Part shown: piece by piece, positions 16,736-28,840 of the stretch
How positions within the stretch are numbered: the stretch's first letter is position 1
Layout of the letters: each line of letters starts with the position of its first letter
Source of the DNA: Apostichopus leukothele
Lineage: Eukaryota > Echinodermata > Holothuroidea > Aspidochirotida > Stichopodidae
DNA: 29,606 bases
Reading direction: 5' to 3'
NCBI GenBank assembly: GCA_010014835.2
Contig: JAAAKB020254034.1
Coordinates: 1-29,606, forward strand
Made by a program: the position numbers and the translations under genes
Notes under the pieces: generated by a model
Database searches by the model: none
What the model was told of the DNA's origin: nothing
Seen by the model: only the letters and a program-made list of their open reading frames with translations

Positions 16736-19700
16736 GTATACATATAACTTCATATCTGTAAAACTGTAATGAATAACCAGGCCTAAAACAAAGGTTTCGG
16801 TTGTAATGTGGCTTAGCCTAAGTATGCTCGTTTGCTTATGCCGGTTAGACGTAGTCTGCTACGGTTCTGCATAGGCTGACGTGTTGTTAGGTTCCAACCC
16901 TAGTGTTAGGGTTGAAATAGCTTACACAATGCAGTACTGTACGAATAAAGAGTGGAAATCATTTTGTCGATATTTGTGGTCACTAGCTTTGATAATTATT
17001 CTTCTTATTTTATAGTGACCATCATATGTGTAACTAAAACCAGTCCCTTATCATTTTGTCATGTATTACTGTAAAGCATATGAAAAATTAATTTGAATTG
17101 AAAAAATATGTATACATAGTACTTGTAGAGGCTATTGTGCTACATAGGCTGGTAGTATTTCTAGCAGCCAAAATGTTGTTTGAATCATATTACCAGCTAA
17201 CCAGCATTTTCAAACCAATCTGAACAATGGTATTTGTAACTAACAAGCACAAATGATTTTAGTTGATGTGGACATTGTTATGTAATACTAGTTAACATTA
17301 AGGCATGCTAAGGTAGCATTAAAAGTTATCTTCCTGATCAGCATGTCATGTAAATGAACAAATGTGAAAGTGATATGATTGTCCAGAATAGCTTGCAATA
17401 TCAAGTTGCAAATTGTTTTGCACTTCAAGGCAAAGAAATTGCTTCAATGAATTACCACTCAAAAGTAATAGAATATAGCAGTATACTTAGTTATTAATAC
17501 ACACAAGGATATGCCTATAAGTATAAGTCTAAGGCAACCATATGTTGCAAGTCTTTACTTATTGCCTTTGGCTCTTATGTGTGTGAATTCCCATATTGTA
17601 TCTTGATATGGTTTCAATTTGTGCCTGTATTTGAAATGAGCACCCATTGTAGAACTTAAGCCTAAATTAAGGTGACTATAGTTTGTAAATAGGAATCTGG
17701 AACAAAATGTTGAAAGTGGCCTGGGGAAGGAGTCTAACTCTAAGGGCAATAAGGGATGTCCCCCTCCCCTTTGAGAAGAATGTGCTAGTCTGGTGGAACA
17801 AATAATCAAGATTTGAGGCCAATAGGTCAGCACAGGAGTAACACAACTTCTATGTTGAGGGAAACACTGTTATGCTGGTACATTACTATGCAAATATAGC
17901 AGGAAAGGGCTACCCTACATTAAAAACAACTTTTCTTGCCCATACAAATAAAGGTCTACTACTGTAGTTATGAGCTAGGAAACCACGGCAGTGTGTTGTC
18001 ATCTAACTCTACAGAAAATTCAATTCCATATCATTTGAGCCATGTTGTAAAGAACTTTACTCCTTTCTCTCAATAGATATCTGATAAATTAAAGACTACA
18101 TTGGCCTTTGACCTTATAACATTTTGCCAGTTGGTAACTTTCGTATTAATGCCTTTTTTTCCCTTTCATTTTACAGCTTTTCTATCAGGTTCTCAATTTT
18201 GGAATGATAGTATCTTCTGCTCTGATGATATGGAAAGGCCTTATGGTGGTCACAGCAAGTGAAAGTCCTATTGTTGTTGTTCTAAGGTACATTACCAATA
18301 TGTCATTGTCTTTTGTTTCTTTGGATGTTCCAATATATTGAAAGGGTTTTATATCAAGCAGGATTCTCAATAATAATCAACCACATACTGTATGCTCAGA
18401 ATATAGCCCACTGAGGGCTCTCTATTTAAGAAACAAAAGGAGTACCAGTCTCCATATATACCATATTCAATTCTTTTGGGTTTTTTTTAATGTTTTTTTT
18501 TAATATAGAAAGAAAGCTGATGTTGAGCAATAAGACTGTATCATTTTTATGTAAAGGAAGCCATCAATCGATTTGCAATATCTTAGCTTATATTAGTATT
18601 ACATTAAAACTGACATAAACACACTTTATGTTGCATTGTTGTAGATGCACTGGAACAGGGAAAATCAATCATTTTAAATCTGCATTGCTTCAAACTGCAT
18701 ACTATCAGAAATATTTCCATTTGTAAAATGGTACTTGGTATGTACAAAACCGCTTCACATTTGTACAGCAGCTCAAACTGTTCTGAATATCTTTCTTGCT
18801 TTGGCAAATTTTGTTAAGTTTCGGGAATATATGTTCTTAATGTCAATTTGAGTTATTACATTTGATGATGTAATATCTAGCTGGAATTGGAACCAAAATG
18901 TGTTATTCTGGCCAAATGATGTAACAACATCTGAATATGTAGTACACACCTACAACACATGACAAATGTTAATGTAATTCACATCATGTGAATAGTCTTG
19001 TAACTAGAGTACTAACTGCTTCATATAGTTTGCCAGGAAATGTTTGTCATGGTTTTTAAAGTTTTAATCCTTTTTTTTTAATGCCTAACAATGACCACCA
19101 TCATATTTCTAGTCATTCCAGCCTGGATTCCCTAATGTGAGAGACTGCTTTTTTCTCTTGATTCATTGAAACTGACCCTTAAGTAAGGGAGAGATCTTTG
19201 AAATGTGTTGTTCCTGTGACAATAAAAGTTGACTCCTATTTTGCATTGTCGTTGTAGATTTGTGTGGCCATTCTGGTAATGGTATGCATTCAATCAATCA
19301 ATCAATGCATTGACGGACTAATATCATATATATACATTGAATTTCTGTGTTTTTTAACCCCAACAATTGATTTCCCGTTTCTTGCCCCACTCGTCTCCCT
19401 TCCACTCTAATCAAACGCTGTTATTTTAACTAATTATTACATTTATTTGAAATTTGTTTTATTCTATTTCTTCTTTCTCTTCCATTCACACCCAATTCCT
19501 ATCCCTGTTAAAGTTTGCAAAATTTTTTATAAATGCAATATTCTGATACTCTTAAATTATCTTGATATACACAGTTTTAAGTTTGCTTCTTTTCTTCTTC
19601 CCCTTTTCTCTTCTCTGCAGTGGAAGTATGGAACCAGCATTTTACAGAGGCGACCTTTTATTTCTTACCAATTATCAGGATGATCCTATTCGTGTCGGAG

Positions 19701-22286
19701 AAATTGTTGTTTTTAAAATTGAAGGAAGAGATATACCAATTGTCCACAGAGTTCTAAGATTACATGAAAAGTAAGTTCAGCTGACAAACGAAATATAAAG
19801 AATCAAATGTTTCAAAGTTTCTATTGGCAACTCTGAATAGTGTTTTTTGAAGACTTTGTTCTCAGAATTAAAGTAAAAGATTGTTTTTATACCATAAACT
19901 GGTGTGCATGTCAAAATCTGTTTTTTTGACTAGCTGGGAAGATATTGTTGTAGGCTGCACGGTTATTGCTTCTTGTTATTTCCTCTAAGATGTAAGAAAA
20001 TTTATATCATTAATGTAGCCTTGTATTTTACTTTTTGGTTCATTATTGCAAGAAAATCAAATTCAGTTTTGAAATTAGCATCATCTTTTTTGCTTATAAA
20101 ATATCTTGAAAATTATATTGCTAAAATATTCCTGCAATAAATATATGTGACAGGAAACTTTCCTATCAAGGGGAAGGGAGAGGGAAGGAAGAGGGGGAAG
20201 GAGGATCAGGGGGATTTTATCTACAAATCTTACACTTTAAGGAAGTACACTGTAGCGTTCTGAAGCTTACGCAGGTCCAAGTATCTAAAACAGAGCAAAA
20301 TAGACGAGAGATAATGCTCAGTCAGTTGCGAAACTCATTTTGATTGAGAACAGAAAACAAGAAAACTAAATAGATAAAGTGTTGTCACAGCTCACACCAG
20401 CGTGTGATCTTTTAATTACTAGTATAATCACCAATACTGCCGACTATAATCTAGACATAATTACATGAATCAAATGGAAGAGGTGGTTTTGACTTTTCTC
20501 TTCCTCCTCCTATCATCTTTCAGAGAGAATGGAGACATCAAATTTCTTACAAAAGGAGATAATAATATGGTAGACGACAGGGGGTTGTACGCACCTGGAC
20601 AGCTATGGTTACAAAGAAAGGACGTGGTCGGAAGAGCCAGAGGATATGTACCCTACATAGGAATGGTCACAATCCTAATGAACGATTATCCTAAATTTAA
20701 GGTAATCTTTGACTTTATCTTTAAAAATTGGTGAAAAGTATGCCTTGTTCACTTGATATCATGTGTACATGCTACATTGTGGTTGATCCTTGAATGGATA
20801 TAGGGCAGAACTTTCAGCGGTTTTACTATCATCCAACGTAACCAAAATTGCATGTGGGAGAGTCAAGTCAGGCCGGGCGACAACCAGTTTTATTACATGA
20901 TGTTCAGTGCAATCACAAAAGGTCCATGTTTAGACAAAACTATACACGTTTCTTGTTTCATGTGTTTAGACCTTCGAGATATGGAGTGTTCCTGGGGCTT
21001 CTCTGTGTACGACTTTGCAATAAAAAATTATACATCAATTCTGCATAAGAGATTTGATTATTATAAGTACTTCCACTCCTCTCCACTGCCCTCTCCCACT
21101 CCTCGTAACTCCTAATAATTGGCCAGCTATGTGTATGGTGATGTATGAAAATGTATTCATTTACTTCTCACAGTGAATAATGTGTAATTTCATATACTAA
21201 TACCTGACAGTATATAGCACAACTCCAGTAAAATATATTCACTTACTTCGCACTGTGAGTAATTTGATTAATAGTCCAGTGTTGACATTGTTTGCTGAAT
21301 ACTTCACAGAGACCATATTAAGTCAGAAAGTTAACTATCTAAGAAACTATCATAATTATATACACTCCACTAAACATGTACAATATCCTAACAGTAGTAA
21401 CTGCTGGCCTAAGTCAAACTTTTCCCAGAATACTGATACTGACATGATTGTGTAGTTAACATATTGCTTACATGTGCTTGCAAATAGTAGTATAGGCATC
21501 CTTACCTATAAAGTATATCACTAATGCAGTTCTCAAGATTGCCGTTCCAATACATGCACAATCATGATGCCGGATTTTGAGCCCATGTCACTTTTAGGAT
21601 TTAGGTTAATCCTATGGCAATTTCACAAGTTATTTGAGCATGAAGAACTTGAACCTCTAACATATTAATAGAAATGCATTGTATATGAACATACAGCAAA
21701 TCTGTATTAACGTACTGTAACTATGTTACAAACCCCAGAGGGAGAAAAGTGAAAGTGAGCCATTGGAGTAGTGTTCGAAACTTCTCAAAAAATGTATGAA
21801 TTTGACCAACCTAGTTTCATAAAGGTTTGTTTCATGATGTATTGGACAAAATGTCAGAGTGCTTCAAATAGCCTTAGTGTATCTCGTAATGTGGAAAGTG
21901 AAAAATTCTGCAAAATTTGTCGACATGCGGCATAGTTTCTGTACATGAACGATTCAAGCGTGAATTAAAAAGCTCACCTCTTTAAGAAAGCATTTTTTTT
22001 AGACATTTCTTGACTGTATGAACTTTTTGTACTCTATGTACTTAATATGATTATATTTTTGTACAGCTCCGCTAAATGCACTTTTTCTTTGTAGATATTG
22101 TGCGCTTTGTAAGTTAATCAACATAAACAGACAGCAGGGGACATATTCATTCATAGGTTTAAGATGGAGACAGCTGAGAAGGGTCTTTGCCCCTTCTTTC
22201 ACATTCATTGCATATCGTCTCGTGTTTCTTCACAGTATTTTGTTCTTGCCGGTCTTGGAATATTTGTATTAATTCACCGTGAATGA
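16685..22286 (+). CDS. SEC11A: SEC11A, catalytic subunit of the ER signal peptidase complex, complete, 5 exons, 179 aa
   Basis: Signal peptidase cleaves signal peptides from nascent secretory and membrane proteins in the ER lumen. Seen: exons 16685-16735, 18177-18286, 19621-19770, 20524-20701 and 22236-22286 join in phase (540 nt with stop) to give 179 residues, the same length as human SEC11A. The start [17 protein letters not shown] parallels [17 protein letters not shown]. One membrane segment lies at about residues 20-40 ([20 protein letters not shown]). Catalytic residues known for S26B peptidases are in place: Ser56 in SGSMEP, His96 in PIVHRV and Asp122 in DNNMVDDRG. The C-terminal helix reads [19 protein letters not shown]11C is the alternative vertebrate paralogue; most invertebrates have one gene. 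The ATG has A at -3 and G at +4. Confidence 0.97.
16736..18176 (+). other. SEC11A: SEC11A intron 1
   Basis: No gene or repeat recognised. The minus ORF 17833-17555 has no family resemblance. Confidence 0.8.
18177..18286 (+). CDS. SEC11A: SEC11A exon 2 (membrane anchor)
   Basis: Residues 18-53 plus two bases of Ser54. Encodes the signal-anchor helix and the following [12 protein letters not shown] strand. The acceptor is cattttacag and the donor is CTAAG|gtacat. Confidence 0.95.
18287..19620 (+). other. SEC11A: SEC11A intron 2
   Basis: Contains an inverted repeat ATGCATT (19284-19290) and AATGCAT (19304-19310) around four CAAT units, and an internal AATAAA at 19222. It ends in a long pyrimidine tract before exon 3. 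Confidence 0.8.
19621..19770 (+). CDS. SEC11A: SEC11A exon 3 (catalytic Ser and His)
   Basis: Starts by completing Ser54, then GSMEPAF with nucleophile Ser56. Continues through [20 protein letters not shown] to [13 protein letters not shown] with His96. The acceptor lies behind a long pyrimidine tract (ttctctgcag) and the donor is GAAAA|gtaagt. Confidence 0.97.
19771..20523 (+). other. SEC11A: SEC11A intron 3
   Basis: Contains the polypurine tract and the hairpin TCACACCAGCGTGTGA near 20393-20408. No gene seen. Confidence 0.8.
20164..20214. repeat. Polypurine tract
   Basis: About 50 bases of nearly pure G/A on the plus strand (AAGGGGAAGGGAGAGGGAAGG onward, to GGGGGATT) in SEC11A intron 3. 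Several GGG runs could allow triplex or G-quadruplex structure. Confidence 0.8.
20524..20701 (+). CDS. SEC11A: SEC11A exon 4 (catalytic Asp)
   Basis: Residues 104-163. Encodes [20 protein letters not shown] with Asp122, then [16 protein letters not shown] in the form [20 protein letters not shown], and ends LMNDYPKFK. The acceptor is atctttcag and the donor is TTTAAG|gtaatc, phase 0. Confidence 0.97.
20702..22235 (+). other. SEC11A: SEC11A intron 4
   Basis: No exon recognised. A near-repeat, AAAATGTATTCATTTACTTCTCACAGTGAATAA (21149 on) and AAAATATATTCACTTACTTCGCACTGTGAGTAA (21230 on), is present. ORFs at 20848-21115 and 21255-21455 look like chance. Confidence 0.75.
22236..22286 (+). CDS. 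SEC11A: SEC11A exon 5 (C-terminal helix and stop)
   Basis: Encodes [16 protein letters not shown] and TGA, matching the human end YAVLFLLGLFVLVHRE. The acceptor is tttcttcacag. The 3'UTR starts at 22287. Confidence 0.95.
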   Translation, partial: YFVLAGLGIFVLIHRE

Positions 22287-25200
22287 TGGACCAACTTCCT
22301 CCCATCTTTCAACCCTGTGCACTACAAACAGCGAAATTGTTCCCTGGTTACCAAACGAGAGGCGATGAGAATGGATGAGAAGATGTGGAAGAATTGTTGT
22401 GATGTTAGGTGTATGTAACACCATATGTAACACACCATAGTTTTGGTGTAAATTGGTTTGTTTGTTTAGTTTCTTTTATTGGACACCATCAGAACAATGT
22501 GTGCCTTTTAAAGGTGTAAAAATATCATGTCTTTTCGGTTCTTGGAAGGAGATGGTAGATTTGACCTTTCTTTGCCGACGATGTAACTAAAATCCACCGT
22601 GTTAATAAGTGGTGCATGAAAATACTCGAAGCAACTTTTAGGTGCTGCCTCTTGACAAACTTTCTGTTCCGGTATCGTTGGGCACAGAATTCATTACTTC
22701 ATTTGTACAAAGAAAACTAATGTTCTTTAACGTCATATTTTTTTGGCAGAAACGAGGGAAATGTAATCTCTGTGAAGCAGGAAGATAAATGTGCTATTTA
22801 CATCATGTGAGATCTTAACACCATGCCATGTTTTCCCTTGGGTGAGCCCATTATAGTCAATCTCATAAACTATGTTATGACCACTTTTGGAGTTTCATAA
22901 TGTTGTTAAATTACTGGAAGTCCAAGCAGATCACTTTTGGATTTCCCACTCTTGAGTCGTTCTTTTTCTAATGCTAATCTTCTTAGTCTTTGGCAATATA
23001 TACGATTCAAGCCCAACTCAATATAGGATTCTTGAGAGAATAAGCCTGCTGAAGTGTCAGGACAATGAACATAACCTTGACAGTGAAACCAGAACTTCCC
23101 TTTCGTTTGCTTCCTGAACTTTGTATCAACTAAAGTGTAAAACACATGCAGAACTACATGGCCAGAAGTTGCAACAACTCTCTCCTTTCCCACATCCCTC
23201 CTTAAATTCATACATTAGGAATTTTGTAATTATTTGGAAAGTCTACAGAGCTAGCAGTAACATTTAATATGCCTTGTTTCAATTTTGGAAGATGAAGAAC
23301 TTTGCCACCTTCACAACCCATTATCCAAGGCAGTAGTGCATCAGTTTCACCCTATTTTTTGGGGTTTTTTTTTGTTTGTCATATTACCATCATCATTGTG
23401 TCAAAATTGGATTAGTTGGTATTAAATTGGTGGCATTTCTTATTTCTTATTTTAAAACTACCTAGTACTTGGTTTTGTAATATGTGGAGGTGGGTATGGT
23501 CATCATAGGTGGTAATTGTGATATGGTAAATTTTTCTGATTTTTGATAGGTCACATGTTGATTATGAATATTCATAGGATTATTCAAATGGTGATAATAA
23601 CCTCCAGATAGTTATCTCACTGTCTTATTGGATGAAGCTCAATGGTGTTGGTGCATGTACGGAGTCTTGGAAGTGTTCTGTTTGACAAGATATCATTGCC
23701 TTTGCGGCTACAAAGACACATAATGCTCACCCTGATCTGTTAGCATATCACATTCCTCCACCCTTAAACACAACACGTTCAGAACTAGGAATGATTAGTA
23801 GAGTCACTATATCTTTTGTGAAGAAAGGATGGCAAGTTGTTGACACCTGGGGAGGCATCTTAAGTTTAGAGGTTTATTTAAAATTTGATTGGAATGGCAC
23901 AGGTCTTCTTAAAATCATGTTATCAGGTTTGGAATTGAAAAGCCTTTAATGTAAGATCAGAAACGATTTTCTAGAAATGTTACTATTGACAATTGACATT
24001 TCTGTTTCTCAAATTTTCCCACTTTATTTTGTTTACCACTTTGTTGGAAGTGCTAAACCTCCAGACATCCAGACAAGTGAAGTAAATCCATCTAAAGCAA
24101 ACATCAGATAGAAATATTGGAAATGTCCAGGAAAGTCAGGACGTATGGTAACCTTGAATCGGTGTAACCTACTTTGCATAGATGAGAGTCAAGCAAAGGT
24201 CAATTATTGAAGGTTCCTTATGAGGAAACTATGCCTATTGGGTAGAGAAAAAAAATTAACTCAACCACTCACAGAAAACTATTCTAGTAAACTTGTAAAA
24301 GTGTTGATGGCATGTTCAATTTGTTGCTGTGCGCATAGTGAATTAATCAGTAGGCTTATCCTATTGTAACATTTTTAGCTTTAAAACAGGCACACACCAG
24401 CATGTGTGACTTTTTTGTTTTTGTCCATGTTAAATTAGAAATATGATATGAGAAGTGATAGGGAAGGAAACAATGAGATAAAAATGATGTATAGTATACC
24501 TAAGACCACCGTTTGGCCTATTGGCCCAAAAAAAAAAATATGTTCATCAACTTGTATGCCTATTTATGCATGGAGAAAATATTTAGTAATACCCATTTGG
24601 GTCGAAACCCAGTAAAATTTTATAATCTACACGGTTTATATCATTAGCAAAACTTGTACAAAACTTGCTTAATTTTCACGTGTAGCCGGGTCATTAACAT
24701 GATTTTATTTATTTTAGAATCCAGTGGAGTTTTCTGAGTATTATTAGTTTACTTTCTGGATGATGCAAATCGTCACATTAATTTATTCAAACCATCTCAT
24801 ATCTGATAACGGCTGACAGGGGTCATGACCTGATGCAACACTGATCATTCAAGAATGACCTTAGGGAGAATTTTAGTCTTGATATTTTTCAAAGTAAAAA
24901 GAAAAGAAAGGAAAAAAAAACGTTTGATGATTACTTTGTTAGTAGTTGTTTCTACAGTGATTTCTTTTGTCTCTAAAAAGGTAATTAACATTGAAACAAT
25001 GGAATGCTCCTTAAAGGCTAAAGTGATGATTATGTAATCTCCTCCATACAGACCTAAAGGGTGTATGTTAATTCATTGTTTTATCAATTCTAATAGCTAG
25101 ACCAAGAGATGTTTTTTTATCTTCATATAAATGTCAGGGGAGAATTACCGGGGGAGAATCAACACTACTTGTAAAACTTATGTTTTTCTTTTGAGTTTCA

Positions 25201-25770
25201 TTTGAGTAACAGAACGAGTGGTTTGTATGTTAGCCTATACAGTCTAGTCACTGTAGCTGAAGAGCCTTGGATGTTTAAAGATTGCATTTCTCAAAATTTG
25301 CCGAGGAAATGCAACCTGCACTGATGGCAGTGTTTGTTAATGGTCTACAACATATCAGAATTAATTCTAAAGTCATCCTTTCATTCATGGAATAGTGTGA
25401 AGAGCATGCATAAGGTTGTTAAAGTATATTGGCTTTACTTCCTAATGTCATGAGGCATATAGCCAATGAGTTCATTATGTTTAAAACCCATTTAGACAGT
25501 ATAAGTTCATATCTGGTGCGTGACAACTATTTTGTCCAAACAAATATTTGTCACAGGGTGATGACTGAGTTATCTCTTTTTGCAATCCACTATTAAACCA
25601 AACTTCTAATGGTCTAGGTGACAGCACAAGACCCTCCTACCAGATATCGTTAATACACTTTTGTGTTTTCCAGGGAACTGAAAAAAGCTGTTCACTTTTG
25701 TCTAAATAATGTGAAAATGTCATATTTTTTGTTTCATTTTAATAAATACTAAAAGCAACACGAGATGAAA
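22287..25770 (+). other. SEC11A: Probable SEC11A 3'UTR
   Basis: No coding exon on either strand is convincing across this 3.5 kb stretch. It is A+T-rich with several T runs. It ends at the first clear AATAAA followed by a GT-rich tract. A 101-codon minus-strand ORF at 22906-23211 lies inside and is treated as probably spurious. A shorter UTR ending at a variant hexamer cannot be excluded. Confidence 0.5.
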
Positions 25771-25806
25771 GTTTGTGGTAACATTGGTGTTTGTTTTTTG
25801 GTTGTA
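25741..25806 (+). terminator. SEC11A: Polyadenylation signal of SEC11A
   Basis: AATAAA at 25741-25746 is followed 25-60 bases later by a strongly GT-rich stretch (gtttgtggt, ttggtgtttg, ttttttggttgt, 25771-25806). This is the standard layout of hexamer plus downstream element. The assignment to SEC11A rests on strand and lack of any intervening plus-strand gene. Confidence 0.6.
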
Positions 25807-27840
25807 AGCAGTTATTTTCCTTGAAGACAGCTAAAAACTTTCAGCATTTTAGACTCTTTTACCAACACTTCAACACCAGCAAATTATAATTCTACATAAG
25901 ATCCCTCTACTTCTTAACAGCACAAATCTACAAAACTCCAGGGGCTCAGGTACAACTTATCCTACAAGTTACAATAATTCATGTAGATTTTATTTTCTTT
26001 GCATTACAAATCCCTTCTTGATCTACTCAACATGCTTTGAGAGCTGAACCAAATCTAGAACAAGAAAGTTTGCCCAAACATTTACGAATGGCCCTGCCTG
26101 TTAGTATTCTTGTTTGCTTGTGGAAGATAATATTTGCAATATCTGGTTCACCTGATAGGATACTTCCCTCATAGTTGCTAACAATTCATTTAAGCTAAAC
26201 CAGATTTGAGCCTTCCAGAAGCATAAACTTGGGGAGAAAGTAGTCATCATGTTTGCACTTTCTTTTATAGCAAAGCTAGGAAATGTGATGGAGGTTATTA
26301 CATGTGTTAGTCACATTGTAAGACAAATATATTCGTTGAGAAGTAATGAGCAAAAATGAATGAGACCAAGCTTTTAATGTATCCATTTCTTTAATAATTT
26401 ATATACACTATACTTTGAAAGGAGTACAAAAAGATTATAATTAGAACAGAAGATAGTGAAATATTTGCTTGAATGAATCTGTTCGGTGCCAGATTAGCAC
26501 TCACACGAAACCCTATGGTACCCTACGCCTCCCCCTCTGCCCTATTATGTTTTGGAGACACAAACTGAAAATATGTTGATACATACTGAAGTGTTCACAG
26601 AGTCCCCTTTTAATAGGGGCTGCATGACCTTCAGGATCTATAGACACTTGCTTCATTCTCCTATTAGATAATCCATCAATGAACCTGTTAATCTGAAGCA
26701 TTACACCAAAAGTATTAAATGTGCCTTTAAATTATATACCAGAAGTAATATACCATACTCATCACCAGAAACGTACAAACACCGTCAGTTACAGCCAATT
26801 TTCTTGGAGGTGAATTGTTCCTTACATTGTACACGCATGGCCAAGGGGATACCCATCCTGGGGTCCACGTCATTTCTCTTGGTCGTGAAAGGGTCAGGTG
26901 AACTGTTACATTCTAGTTCAATGACCTACTATTATTTCCATTCCAATAGTTATTAAAGGTCTGAGCATTGACTAGCCAAGTTTTTCTGGCTTATGAGCAC
27001 TGTTTTAATCGAACGAGGTTTTAAGATGCAAATTATTTGCAATTTTTAAACAAATCCTGGAAGATCATTGTTTTGGCCTGTGCTAGTAAACTGACTGGCA
27101 GAGTTGATGCTCTGTTTTCATTAATGCAACATAACAATCAAGAATTTCAAAATGTTTAGTTACTAACATATAAAACGGTCTCCAATTTCTGAACTACTTC
27201 TTGCAAAACAAGTTACACTGTTGGGCAATATCAGATTCTTCTGAAACGTTTTTTTTTCTTTCAAAATCACTATCGCAGCCAATTCGAGAAACTTCACCAC
27301 TGTTGCATTGGATTAACAAACAATTTTCTATCAATAAAGTTATGATGAATGATTAACACCAACCGTGGCGTTTCAAGGCTTTTCACTGACATTTTGCATC
27401 AAAAAATTTCAGCTTTATCATGTGTGCTTACAATACTTTTGGAAAACATTTACAACTTAACATTTTCAACATCACTGAAATTTTCAAAATTTATCCCTAG
27501 AAAGTGTAAGTTTTGAAGTCCATGTCAGGATGACTATTTCCATAGTTCAATCACAAAGTTATCCTGTAAAGCTTTTTATCATGGTTCCAAGAAAGCATAC
27601 CCCAAAAGTCAGGTATACTTGAACAATTGCCGTTAACCATAATAAATGGGCAGACCAGCAATTCCAGTGGGAAGAACACCTAAAGGGATAATCTCGTCAC
27701 TTGTTCATGATCTCTGAATAATGATTCTCCAATGAACTTGCAAACTGTTCGTTATTTTTGCAAAATTTAGTGTTCCTTCTCCACGACAGTCTGCTTGAAG
27801 GGTGCTGTAAACTTGTGAATATTCCAGGGAATAACATAGT
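25771..27840. other. Convergent intergenic region and probable 3'UTR of the right-hand minus-strand gene
   Basis: No exon recognised. The minus strand has AATAAA at 25989-25994 with T/G-rich sequence beyond, a possible poly(A) site of the 27841-28840 gene that would make its 3'UTR about 1.85 kb. Other TTTAAT (minus ATTAAA) hexamers occur near 26373 and 26391. Confidence 0.35.
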
Positions 27841-27920
27841 TTACGAAAATTGATCAGCGGTTTCGGAAGGCCCTGAAGTTTGTCTCTTCCAAAAGTAATG
27901 TGGTTTCCTGTGTTCGAAAA
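27841..27920 (-). CDS. Probable terminal exon of the same unidentified gene
   Basis: The acceptor gatattttgcag at 27921 accepts the one leftover base of the 28716 exon and reads VFEHRKPHYFWKRQTSGPSE followed by six residues and TAA at 27843-27841. Phase, strand and distance (795 bp intron) fit. The alternative frame through the same bases belongs to a 134-codon ORF (28109-27705), but that frame does not match the donor phase. The tail after WKR looks unconserved. Confidence 0.5.
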
Positions 27921-28715
27921 CTGCAAAATATCTTTGGACTTGCATAGCAATTCCTTGCATAGCAATTCCACCATGGTGCAAAGCATTTTGTGTTGGGTTT
28001 CTGGATATGTTATTCCTTGCACTCTGCTCTTCTCTCTAATTTGGTGAATATTTACTGGCAGATGTGGTGTCTCCCTTTGTGATCTCATCCTCCATCTCCA
28101 CTCATACATCTTGGCTACAGTAGTTTTACTCTGTGCTGTCGTACTCTGTGCTACAGTAGTTTTACTCTGTGCTGTCGTACTCTGTGCTACAGTAGTTTTA
28201 CTCTGTGCTGTCGTACTCTGCTTATGTAATAGGAAACAGTCTCTTCATCTTGTAATTCATCAACTGTAGAATCTGATTATGAAGTAATAAGTAATAAGTT
28301 TTTGCAATTTTCTGTATTAATGTTTTATACTACACATGATTTATACTACTAAGAAAAGATTCCGGCCGGTTAAATGTTGAGGATCGAATCAAATTCTATT
28401 CATTCTCACTCACATTCATTTGGTTTTTGGGAAGTACTAATTACAGTTCCAATTAACCTCGACAAGCTGTTTTAAGCACTATAATGCAATATTAATGTCT
28501 ATTTAATCTGAAGCTTGAAAATCCCTGTGATATTAGACTTTGTTATTACCCACTGACAAACAATAAAACAAATTTACTTTTCATATAAATGACTTAGTTT
28601 GAAAAATGTTGATGACATTTTGTAACAGTAATATAAGAATGACACATCAAATATTGAAAATGAAATAAAGGAGTCTTTTGAAGAAGATAGGAGACTGTTT
28701 GGGTTAAAATCTTAC
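27921..28715 (-). other. Intron of the unidentified gene, with 36-bp tandem repeat
   Basis: Apart from the 36-bp triplicate at 28115-28220, nothing recognised. Part of a 134-codon minus-strand ORF overlaps its left end (to 28109). That part has no family resemblance. Confidence 0.45.
28115..28220. repeat. 36-bp tandem repeat, about 3 copies
   Basis: Copies start at 28115, 28151 and 28187 and are essentially identical. Each unit holds two related half-units, both starting TACTCTGTGCT, one ending GTCG and the other ACAGTAGTTT. Such identity indicates a recent expansion. Confidence 0.92.
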
Positions 28716-28840
28716 CAAACTGCTGGATTTTCTCCATCTGAGTAAAGAGAGGGTTTCTGCTCAGACTAACAATGAGAGTCTGTTCCAGGGAGCCAACACC
28801 CTTTAACTCAACTCGCCACTGAGATGGTATGTTTCTGCTT
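28716..28840 (-). CDS. Internal exon of an unidentified gene (possible CENP-N C-terminal region)
   Basis: A strong acceptor (tttgctatcccag) and donor (CAGTTTG|gtaaga) bound 125 nt. Only one frame is open, with two bases coming from the upstream exon and one base left over. It encodes SRNIPSQWRVELKGVGSLEQ, then TLIVSLSRNPLFTQMEKIQQF. I do not recognise it firmly. The layout WRVELKG...SLEQTL... followed by a basic YF-K-R end in the next exon faintly recalls the C-terminus of centromere protein CENP-N. That is a guess from memory, not an alignment. The gene would start beyond the right edge. Confidence 0.7.

Noticed and set aside
19562-19774. 70-codon ORF as a stand-alone secreted peptide (hydrophobic N-terminus before SGSMEP)
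   Set aside because: The apparent signal peptide is the translated pyrimidine tract of the SEC11A exon 3 acceptor.
22906-23211. 101-codon minus-strand ORF with a charged C-terminal segment
   Set aside because: It lies antisense in the SEC11A 3'UTR, has no recognised family, no clear splice partners and no upstream promoter cue. Could be chance; not listed as a gene.
27705-28109. 134-codon minus-strand ORF starting MYEWRW
   Set aside because: The longest ORF of the window, but its frame does not fit the donor phase of the 28716-28840 exon. A strong acceptor inside it supports a different frame. No family resemblance.
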